Below are positions 1 to 5,033 of a stretch of DNA of 9,263 bases, piece by piece. Position 1 is the stretch's first letter, and the number at the start of each line of letters is the position of its first letter. The notes beneath the pieces are model-generated. The model saw only the letters and a list, made by a program, of their open reading frames with translations. It searched no databases and was not told the DNA's origin. This stretch comes from Oscillospiraceae bacterium (GTDB lineage Bacteria > Bacillota > Clostridia > Clostridiales > Clostridiaceae), in assembly GCA_009785875.1 (NCBI GenBank), contig WQUF01000406.1:1-9263 (forward strand), read 5' to 3'. Position numbers and translations under genes: made by a program.

Positions 1-87
1 GATATCTTCTCGAATGTCTCTTATAGTCAAAACTTGCATTCCTCCGTCTTCAAGGGCGAACGTATACTTTATCGATATATTTTCCAT
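1..87 (-). CDS. DUF2922 family protein, N-terminal part (cut by window edge)
   Basis: Only the first 29 codons are present; the gene runs off the left edge. The start ATG (85-87) lies 3 bases after the stop of the DUF1659 gene. Its GGAGGG ribosome binding site sits inside the last codons of that gene, so the two are probably translationally coupled. The visible peptide begins MENISIKYTF and contains T-I-R-D-I-R-E-D-I, which resembles the start of DUF2922 proteins, where a short beta-strand is followed by a (D/N)PREDL-like motif. DUF2922 proteins are about 70 residues, have no known function, and are usually found next to DUF1659 genes in Firmicutes. The assignment rests on this short match plus the neighbour. 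Confidence 0.7.
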   Translation of the reverse strand, partial: MENISIKYTFALEDGGMQVLTIRDIREDI

Positions 88-90
88 CTG

Positions 91-309
91 TTAGCCCTCC
101 GCTAATAAAAACACAGAATTTTGTTTGATCGTTTTAGCTGGAGCTTTTAGCATATTGCTGATGTCGCTTCCAACTTCATACAGATCATCACTACTTGCCC
201 CTTGAGGCATAAACGAGAAAGACTGTATTTTCTTGAGGTTCTTCCCATCATCAGACAAATACTCATAATTTAAAATCAATCCATTTACAACAATTGTTTT
301 CGTTACCAT
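91..309 (-). CDS. DUF1659 family protein
   Basis: This is a 72-residue protein beginning MVTKTIVVNG. The reading frame stays open 20 codons further upstream, but the internal ATG at 307-309 is chosen because AGGAGA lies 7 bases before it and the extension (Cys- and basic-rich) does not resemble the family. The pattern of an N-terminal strand, a D-D-G-K turn, a K-x-x-S-F-S-F strand, then S-S-D-D-L-Y-E-V-G-S-D-I and a short C-terminal strand fits DUF1659, a family of about 70-75 residues with no known function. It has no signal peptide, membrane segment or cysteine. It is followed after 3 bases by a DUF2922 gene, the usual partner, so the two likely form a small operon and may act together. I do not propose a function. 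Confidence 0.8.
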   Translation of the reverse strand: MVTKTIVVNGLILNYEYLSDDGKNLKKIQSFSFMPQGASSDDLYEVGSDISNMLKAPAKTIKQNSVFLLAEG

Positions 310-327
310 CTTTTTTCTCCTATGCCA

Positions 328-351
328 TATTGTACAATTACCTGTACAATA
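328..351. promoter_or_regulatory. Perfect 9-bp inverted repeat upstream of the DUF1659/DUF2922 pair
   Basis: TATTGTACA, a 6-base spacer (ATTACC), then TGTACAATA form a perfect dyad. It ends about 18 bases before the start codon of the DUF1659 gene, just upstream of its ribosome binding site. The minus-strand reading includes TACAAT, a possible -10 box, so a bound protein could block transcription. It could equally fold as a hairpin in the 5' leader. No convincing -35 box was found. The operator role is an inference from symmetry and position. Confidence 0.45.
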
Positions 352-395
352 CATAATATTAAATTTCAACTTAAAATGTTACCAAAAAATGTACC

Positions 396-437
396 AAAAT
401 AGAAAAGATTTTTCCAGAGAAAAATCTTTTCTATTTT
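396..437 (-). terminator. Strong stem-loop, probable terminator of the pot operon
   Basis: Two perfectly complementary 18-base arms (396-413 and 420-437) surround a 6-base loop. In the minus-strand transcript the 3' arm is U-rich (CTTTTCTATTTT) and is followed by another T run about six bases on. It lies downstream of potCD and upstream of the DUF1659 gene, both on the minus strand, so its likely job is to end pot transcription. The stem is AT-rich, and because it is symmetrical it could act in both directions. The MITE-like element at 460-588 now lies between it and the potCD stop. Confidence 0.6.
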
Positions 438-451
438 ATATAAATTAATAA

Positions 452-459
452 ATTATCTT
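452..459. repeat. Left 8-bp direct repeat (candidate target-site duplication)
   Basis: ATTATCTT is repeated exactly at 589-596. The two copies sit at equivalent distances (3 bases) outside the GTGTTTC ends of the intervening inverted-repeat element. On the minus strand it reads AAGATAAT, a second copy of the potCD end including its stop codon. Confidence 0.6.
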
Positions 460-588
460 GGGGTGTTTCAAAAATGTTCATATTTAGTTGACGCATTTCT
501 TTTTTATAATACAAATAAAATCTACTGAAATCAATGCATTTAAATGAGATCATAAAACTTAGAGCGTCAACTAAATATGAAACACGTC
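460..588. mobile_element. MITE-like non-coding element, about 129 bp, with terminal inverted repeats
   Basis: The ends read G-N-N-GTGTTTCA on the left and, reverse-complemented, on the right. The strongest pairing is an 18-bp perfect inverted repeat, TTCATATTTAGTTGACGC (477-494 and 564-581). The left end carries about 10 extra bases (471-480) relative to the right end, as if part of the end had been re-duplicated. The interior (about 70 bp) is AT-rich and has no open frame. Eight-base direct repeats flank the element, and that duplication size is known from several insertion-sequence families (IS256, ISL3 and IS6, for example). I cannot name the parent element. An alternative reading is a long-loop hairpin acting in potCD mRNA. 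Confidence 0.55.
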
Positions 589-596
589 ATTATCTT
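589..596. repeat. Right 8-bp direct repeat, overlapping the potCD stop codon
   Basis: This is the second copy of ATTATCTT (the first is at 452-459). On the minus strand it covers the end of the last sense codons and the TAA stop of potCD. An insertion here would leave the reading frame and stop intact. Confidence 0.6.
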
Positions 597-2452
597 TTAA
601 CATCATTCCAAATATTATCTATTAACGTAACTTTGTCACCTATATCCCTTAAATACTCACCTTTTGCCAAATCCTCTGCAGGTGGATAAATAGCGGAATC
701 GTTCATTATTGAAGGATCTATTAAATCATAAGCTGCAACATTAGGATTTCCATAAGGGAAATAATAAGATATCTCAGCACTTATTTCTGGTTCCAATATA
801 AAATTGATAAACAGATTAGCCTCTTCCACGTTTTTAGCACCCTTTGGAATTACAAAATTATCTTGTTGAAGGAAAAGCCCTTCTTTTGGAATAACGAGCT
901 TCACATTGGTATTGCTCCTTTTAGCTAAAGATCCTTCAGCACCCCATGCAAAGATCGCTTTAGCTTCACCATTTATTAAAAGGGTCTTAGGTGAATCTGA
1001 ATCATAAGCTTTAATATTCGGCTGAAGTGCTATAAAATCCTCTTTAGCCTTTGCAAGTGCTGCATCTGATGTTTCGTTTAATGGGTATCCATTTTTCTTC
1101 ATTATCATTCCAATTATAACCCTAGGGTCATCTACAATTGCTAAAGAATCTTTAAATTCAGGCTTCCATAAATCTGCATATCCTGTAATCGCTTCTTTTA
1201 CCTTTGTAGTATCGTAAGCGATTATACCTGCTAACCACATGTATGGAATACTATATTCATTAGTAGGATCAAAAGGAAGTCCCATAAATTGTTTACCAAG
1301 ATTCCCAATATTCGTTAAGCTATCTTTATTAATAGGAGCTAGTAGACCCTGCTTTATCATTATCTCAACCATAAAATCAGAAGCCACAGCAATATCATAA
1401 TTGCTTCCTCCAGCTATAATTTTTGCAAGCATTTCTTCGTTTGACGAAAACGTGTTGTAATTAACTTTAATATTGTATTGCTCTTGAAATTTATCTATGA
1501 CGGATTGAGGTAAATATTCCGACCAGTTGAACACATTCAATACCCCCATAGGCTGACTTTTAGCTCTCATGGAAGGGAAATAAATCGACGAGAAAACTAT
1601 AACCACAACTAAGAACATGGAAAGCAATATTTTCTGTGTTTTATTTATATGAACGTGAACATTTCTAAGCCTTGTTGATAATATAACAAGTATTATTGTA
1701 GCGATCATCATGATTGTTGATAGAGCGTTTATTTCAGGAGACACACCAAATTTAACCATGGAAAATATTTTAAGTGGCAATGTAGTGCTTCCGGGTCTTG
1801 CAACGAAGAAGCTTATAATAACATCATCCAGAGATAAAGTAAAAGCAAGCATTCCACCAGAAACTATACCAGGCATGATAATTGGAAGTGTTATCTTAAA
1901 AAATGTCTGAATAGGCGTTGCACCTAAATCTTGTGCAGCTTCCTCTAAATTTCTGTCAAACCCAACAAGCCTCGCTCTTACAACTGACACAACGTAGCTC
2001 ACAGAAAACGTGATATGTGCTATTATAAGTACTATGAGTCCATTTGAAAATAATCCACTGATTACAGGTATTTTATCGGTATTTGAAAAAAACATCAGCA
2101 TCGCAATACCCATTACAATTTCCGGGATTACGACTGGTACATATAATAGCGAATCGACAATTCCTTTTCCCAAAAACTTATATCTATACATTCCTATAGA
2201 TACTAGTGTACCAATTACAACTGAAACTGCCGTGCTAAAAATTGCAACGATCAGCGTATTTCTCAAAGCTTCCATGATTCCGGCATCTTGAAATAAAGAT
2301 CCATACCATTTAAAAGTAAAACCAACCCAAACAGCATTTAATTTTGAATCGTTAAATGAATATATGATCAATATGATGACAGGAGCATATAAGAAAAAAT
2401 ACATCAGCATTCCAAATATTTTATCAAATAATTTATTATCTCTTCCTATCAT
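590..2452 (-). CDS. potCD: Spermidine/putrescine ABC transporter, fused permease PotC and substrate-binding protein PotD
   Basis: The product has 620 residues and two parts. Residues 1-265 are a PotC-type permease with about six membrane segments and the EAA loop at 170-195 (E-E-A-A-Q-D-L-G ... L-P), which docks on the ATPase. Residues 274-292 form an extra hydrophobic segment. Residues 303-620 are a PotD-like binding domain (N-V-F-N-W-S-E-Y at 306-313, A-D-L-W-K-P-E at 426-432). The extra segment replaces the signal peptide and lipobox cysteine of a free PotD and should place the domain outside the membrane. From memory of E. coli PotD, W310, E312, Y313, D442, W503 and D531 match ligand residues, while the positions of E171 and W255 appear to be V445 and Q529. 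The start ATG is 4 bases after the potB stop; its ribosome site is weak, suggesting coupling. Fused permease/binding proteins are known in other importers, including some clostridial Pot systems. Confidence 0.93.
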   Translation of the reverse strand: MIGRDNKLFDKIFGMLMYFFLYAPVIILIIYSFNDSKLNAVWVGFTFKWYGSLFQDAGIMEALRNTLIVAIFSTAVSVVIGTLVSIGMYRYKFLGKGIVDSLLYVPVVIPEIVMGIAMLMFFSNTDKIPVISGLFSNGLIVLIIAHITFSVSYVVSVVRARLVGFDRNLEEAAQDLGATPIQTFFKITLPIIMPGIVSGGMLAFTLSLDDVIISFFVARPGSTTLPLKIFSMVKFGVSPEINALSTIMMIATIILVILSTRLRNVHVHINKTQKILLSMFLVVVIVFSSIYFPSMRAKSQPMGVLNVFNWSEYLPQSVIDKFQEQYNIKVNYNTFSSNEEMLAKIIAGGSNYDIAVASDFMVEIMIKQGLLAPINKDSLTNIGNLGKQFMGLPFDPTNEYSIPYMWLAGIIAYDTTKVKEAITGYADLWKPEFKDSLAIVDDPRVIIGMIMKKNGYPLNETSDAALAKAKEDFIALQPNIKAYDSDSPKTLLINGEAKAIFAWGAEGSLAKRSNTNVKLVIPKEGLFLQQDNFVIPKGAKNVEEANLFINFILEPEISAEISYYFPYGNPNVAAYDLIDPSIMNDSAIYPPAEDLAKGEYLRDIGDKVTLIDNIWNDVKR

Positions 2453-2456
2453 TTAA

Positions 2457-3314
2457 TCACATCACAGACCCTTTCTCGCCACCAAATTTAAAGTTTATAG
2501 CTATCAGTATTACCATGATTATCATGAGTACCACAGAAATAGCTGAACCAAATGGCCAGTCTCTCGCAGTTAAAAATTGATTTTTTATCAAATTGCTCAT
2601 TAAAACTATCTTGCTTCCACCCATTAAATCTGGTATAAAGAAAAATCCTAAAGTAGGGACAAAAACCAAAAGGCAACCTGAGAATATTCCTGGCATTGTA
2701 AGAGGCAATTGTATCTTTAAAAAAGTTTTTACAGGTGACGCTCCAAGATCAAGTGAAGCTTCAATCAATGAGTACTCCAATTTTTCTATTGAAGTATAAA
2801 GTGGAAGCACCATAAATGGAAACATCATATACACCATGCCAACCATCACAGAAGCATTAGTATAAAGAAGCTTTAAAGGCTCTTTTATTATGCCTATTGC
2901 TAAGAGAAAACTATTTATTATACCTTCAGACCGGAGCAGAATAATCCAAGCATAAGTCCTTATCAAAGAATTAGTCCAAAATGGCAATATGATGAGTAAC
3001 ATTAGCAAAGCTCTATATTTACCTGATGCTTTTGCTGCAAAAGAAGCAAAGGGATATCCAAAAAAAAGGCATAACAATGTTGTTGATAGAGAGATTATTA
3101 TGCTTTTATAGAAGATTTCAAAATATCTAAAATCAAATAGCCTTTTATAATTGTCAAAAGAAAAAGTATAAACTACTTCTCCAACTTCTCCCCTGGTTGC
3201 AAAGCTGACTATCAATATAAAAATTATGGGTATTACAAAAAAAATCAAAAGCCATAATATACTTGGTAAAAGGAGCCCAAGGGCTCCTTTGTTAATTTCA
3301 ATCTTTCTTTGCAT
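2457..3314 (-). CDS. potB: Spermidine/putrescine ABC transporter permease PotB
   Basis: This is a 285-residue integral membrane protein, the first of the two permease chains of the polyamine importer. It shows about six hydrophobic segments, beginning with residues 11-38. The PotB-typical N-S-L-I-R-T-Y-A-W is at 115-123, the EAA loop (E-A-S-L-D-L-G ... L-P) at 185-204, and D-L-M-G-G-S-K / R-D-W-P-F-G lie near the C-terminal part. The frame is open to an upstream TTG (3326) and GTG (3323). The ATG at 3312-3314 is preferred because GGTGA stands 5 bases before it and the product then starts like other PotB proteins. It lies 17 bases after potA and 4 bases before potCD, in a single operon. Confidence 0.93.
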   Translation of the reverse strand: MQRKIEINKGALGLLLPSILWLLIFFVIPIIFILIVSFATRGEVGEVVYTFSFDNYKRLFDFRYFEIFYKSIIISLSTTLLCLFFGYPFASFAAKASGKYRALLMLLIILPFWTNSLIRTYAWIILLRSEGIINSFLLAIGIIKEPLKLLYTNASVMVGMVYMMFPFMVLPLYTSIEKLEYSLIEASLDLGASPVKTFLKIQLPLTMPGIFSGCLLVFVPTLGFFFIPDLMGGSKIVLMSNLIKNQFLTARDWPFGSAISVVLMIIMVILIAINFKFGGEKGSVM

Positions 3315-3331
3315 AAAATTCACCAAGCCTA

Positions 3332-4420
3332 CTAACCTTTCATTATGACGGAGTTTTTAGAATTCCACGTAACAAAGACATTTTGTACACCATCTGAAAA
3401 ATCGAAATTATCATTTACTGGTTCTGTAACAGTGATTTCACTGCCATCTGATAAATTCACAACTGTTCTAAGAGATGCTCCAGTATATATTCTCTCTTTA
3501 AGCCTTGCTTTTAAATAAACATCTCCTTCTTCAGGATTTTTCTTTATTTTTACCCGTTCAGGTCTTATTGCAACGAATATCTTTTCTCCAAGCTTAAGGT
3601 CTTGGTCATTTACTCTTATTTTATCCCCTTCATCATTTAATTGAAGGAGAGTCTCATTTTCGTTTATTTTAATGACTTCACCTTCAAGAAGATTAGTTTC
3701 TCCAATAAAGTCTGCCACAAATTTTGTTTTTGGTCTTTCATATATCTCATCTGGAGTTCCAATCTGCTCTAAAATACCATCGCTCATAACAACAATCCTG
3801 TCAGACATTGTTAGAGCTTCTTCCTGATCATGTGTAACGAACACAAATGTTATACCTAATTTGCGTTGTAGATGTTTTAATTCAATTTGCATTTGCTTAC
3901 GAAGCTTTAAGTCAAGAGCTGACAAGGGTTCATCTAATAATAATACCTTTGGGTTATTGATTATAGCCCTTGCAATGGCAACCCTTTGTTTTTGACCTCC
4001 ACTTAATTTATCAGGCATTCTATTTTCATAACCTTCTAATTGAACCATTTTAAGCATTTCCATTACTTTTTCTTTTATTATATTTTTTGGAACTCTCTTC
4101 ATATTAAGACCAAATGCTATATTATCATAAACGTTCATATGTGGAAACAAAGCATAATTTTGAAAGACTGTATTCACTGGTCTCTCATGTGGTGGTCTTT
4201 TAGTGACATTTTCACCATCGATAAAAACCTCACCACCATCTGCCATTTCAAACCCTGCTATAAGTCTTAGTGTCGTAGTTTTACCACATCCACTAGGGCC
4301 AAGAATGGTAATAAATTCTCCTTTATAAATATCTAAATCTATATTATTTACAGCAAAGCTTTTTTTACTGTCAAAGCTCTTTGAAAGTTTCTTTAATTGA
4401 ACTAATACATCCATTGTCAC
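3332..4420 (-). CDS. potA: Spermidine/putrescine ABC transporter ATP-binding protein PotA
   Basis: This is a 362-residue cytoplasmic ATPase that drives polyamine import through PotB and PotC. All ABC motifs are intact: Walker A G-P-S-G-C-G-K-T at 41-48, Q-loop Q87 in V-F-Q-N-Y-A-L-F-P-H, signature L-S-G-G-Q at 139-143, Walker B L-L-L-D-E-P at 160-165, D-loop S-A-L-D at 167-170, and switch H197. The C-terminal part (about 240-360, with I-R-P-E-R-V at 285-290) is a TOBE-type regulatory domain. The length is slightly below E. coli PotA (378). The start is taken as GTG (4418-4420) because AAGGAG lies 10 bases upstream. The ATG two codons later is also possible, but would stand 16 bases from that site. 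It is the first gene of the operon, with potB and potCD downstream. Confidence 0.95.
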   Translation of the reverse strand: MTMDVLVQLKKLSKSFDSKKSFAVNNIDLDIYKGEFITILGPSGCGKTTTLRLIAGFEMADGGEVFIDGENVTKRPPHERPVNTVFQNYALFPHMNVYDNIAFGLNMKRVPKNIIKEKVMEMLKMVQLEGYENRMPDKLSGGQKQRVAIARAIINNPKVLLLDEPLSALDLKLRKQMQIELKHLQRKLGITFVFVTHDQEEALTMSDRIVVMSDGILEQIGTPDEIYERPKTKFVADFIGETNLLEGEVIKINENETLLQLNDEGDKIRVNDQDLKLGEKIFVAIRPERVKIKKNPEEGDVYLKARLKERIYTGASLRTVVNLSDGSEITVTEPVNDNFDFSDGVQNVFVTWNSKNSVIMKG

Positions 4421-4430
4421 ACTTTATCAA

Positions 4431-4436
4431 CTCCTT
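4431..4436 (-). promoter_or_regulatory. Ribosome binding site of potA
   Basis: AAGGAG on the minus strand ends 10 bases before the GTG at 4420 and 16 bases before the ATG at 4414. The spacing favours the GTG start. Confidence 0.65.
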
Positions 4437-4449
4437 AATAAAATTATTC

Positions 4450-4494
4450 TAAAAATAAAAACTTCCCCACCTAAAATATTGGCAAAGAAGAGTT
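4450..4494 (-). promoter_or_regulatory. Possible attenuator-like hairpin in the pot leader
   Basis: In the predicted pot transcript, AACT(C)TTCT (5' arm) can pair imperfectly with GGGGAAGTT (3' arm). The pairing uses one bulge and some G-U pairs, and TTTTATTTTT follows directly. This is the shape of an intrinsic terminator placed in a 5' leader, about 30 bases before potA. No anti-terminator, leader peptide or known riboswitch was recognised, and the pairing is imperfect, so this is only a candidate. Confidence 0.3.
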
Positions 4495-4545
4495 ATATTC
4501 AATAAAGTCTACACAAAACTAAGTCTTATTTATTTCTCGAAAAAA

Positions 4546-4574
4546 ATAATAACATAAGCTATAGCATATTTCAA
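4546..4574 (-). promoter_or_regulatory. Sigma-A promoter of the potABCD operon
   Basis: On the minus strand, TTGAAA (4569-4574) and TATTAT (4546-4551) are 17 bases apart, each one base from consensus. TG one base before the -10 gives an extended -10. Transcription would start near 4539, leaving a leader of about 120 bases before potA. This is the best promoter in the window. Confidence 0.75.
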
Positions 4575-4590
4575 TAGTTTTATTTAAATA

Positions 4591-4629
4591 TTTATTAACT
4601 CATTTGAATTTTTATTAACTTATTTTAAT
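4591..4629. repeat. Tandem 20-bp direct repeat upstream of the pot promoter
   Basis: TTTATTAACT occurs at 4591-4600 and 4611-4620. With their following bases the two units match at 17 of 19 positions, with a period of 20 bp, close to two helical turns. The repeat begins 17 bp upstream of the -35 box. It could be a pair of regulator sites or simply an AT-rich upstream element. The rest of the 314-bp gap between potA and the Cys-rich gene (4421-4734) holds only the promoter, the leader and the terminator listed separately. Confidence 0.45.
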
Positions 4630-4689
4630 GGTTCCTATATATTTTATGTGCTATAACTAATTTCTGTACATAAAATTTTTATTTTTTAT

Positions 4690-4724
4690 ATAAAATTAAG
4701 GACGAAACATAAAATGTTTCGTCC
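4690..4724 (-). terminator. Terminator of the Cys-rich small gene
   Basis: GGACGAAACAT (4700-4710) and ATGTTTCGTCC (4714-4724) form a perfect 11-bp stem with a 3-base loop, starting 10 bases after the stop codon of the Cys-rich gene. On the minus strand TTAATTTTAT follows. On the plus strand AATTTTTATTTT follows, so it could stop transcription from either side. It separates the small gene from the pot operon. Confidence 0.75.
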
Positions 4725-4734
4725 AATTTTTATT

Positions 4735-4917
4735 TTAGCAGCAGTCTTCTCTTCCTCTATTCAAGAAGTTTCCATTACAGAAGAAAAGTATTAAGATTAT
4801 CCATATAATGCTGCTTCCACCGCATCCTCCAAATAGTCCTTCAAGACCAGATCCTCTATTGCAGCAACAGCATGGTTCACAACATCTTTCACAACAGCAA
4901 CGCCTTCTGTGACTCAT
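4735..4917 (-). CDS. Small cysteine-rich membrane protein, putative sporulation/spore-coat protein
   Basis: The product has 60 residues, 13 of them cysteine. A basic, Cys-packed N-terminal part (residues 1-20, C7-C9, C12-C13, C16-C19) is followed by a Gly-rich stretch with C32 (21-34), a hydrophobic segment I-I-W-I-I-L-I-L-F-F (37-46), C47, and a tail ending in D-C-C. AGGAGG lies 8 bases before the ATG, and the gene has its own terminator and its own promoter-like sequence, so it is very likely real. I do not recognise a named family. The Gly/Cys-rich layout with one short hydrophobic core recalls small clostridial and bacillar sporulation proteins of the YjcZ kind, and the upstream site matches the sigma-K consensus. 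A role in a disulphide-linked spore coat, or in metal binding, is an inference. Confidence 0.7.
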   Translation of the reverse strand: MSHRRRCCCERCCEPCCCCNRGSGLEGLFGGCGGSSIIWIILILFFCNGNFLNRGREDCC

Positions 4918-4948
4918 TTTTAATTCCTCCTATAAACTTATTACATAT

Positions 4949-4977
4949 TATACTATGACCATAACATTCATAAGGTT
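4949..4977 (-). promoter_or_regulatory. Sigma-K-like promoter of the Cys-rich gene
   Basis: On the minus strand, AACC (4974-4977) is followed 16 bases later by CATAGTATA (4949-4957). This fits the Bacillus subtilis sigma-K pattern of an AC-containing -35 and CATANNNTA at 16-17 bases. The predicted start leaves about 25 bases before the ATG, with AGGAGG between. A sigma-A -10 (TATAAT) overlaps the same bases but lacks a good -35. Sigma-K is the late mother-cell factor of sporulation. Confidence 0.5.
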
Positions 4978-4979
4978 CC

Positions 4980-5033
4980 TTAAATATAAAAAAATTTTAA
5001 ATTTTTTTTTAAATATTTTTTTTAAAAAATTAT
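4980..5033. other. 54-bp block of pure A/T between the Ca2+-ATPase and the Cys-rich gene
   Basis: Every base is A or T, in runs that include T9, T8 and A6. It directly follows the Ca2+-ATPase stop and begins 3 bp upstream of the sigma-K-like -35. No GC-containing stem was found, so the ATPase gene has no clear terminator here. Bent DNA or an UP-like element are possible roles. Confidence 0.4.

Noticed and set aside
310..369. N-terminal extension of the DUF1659 gene (20 more codons, Cys- and Trp-containing)
   Set aside because: The internal ATG has a good ribosome site and gives the family length; the extension covers the palindrome and the ribosome site and is unlike the family.
488..510. 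TTGACG and TATAAT inside the MITE-like element as an outward promoter
   Set aside because: The boxes are only 11 bases apart, too close for a sigma-A promoter.
3315..3326. Upstream TTG/GTG starts for potB
   Set aside because: The ATG at 3314 has GGTGA at a good distance, and the upstream starts have only a weak site.
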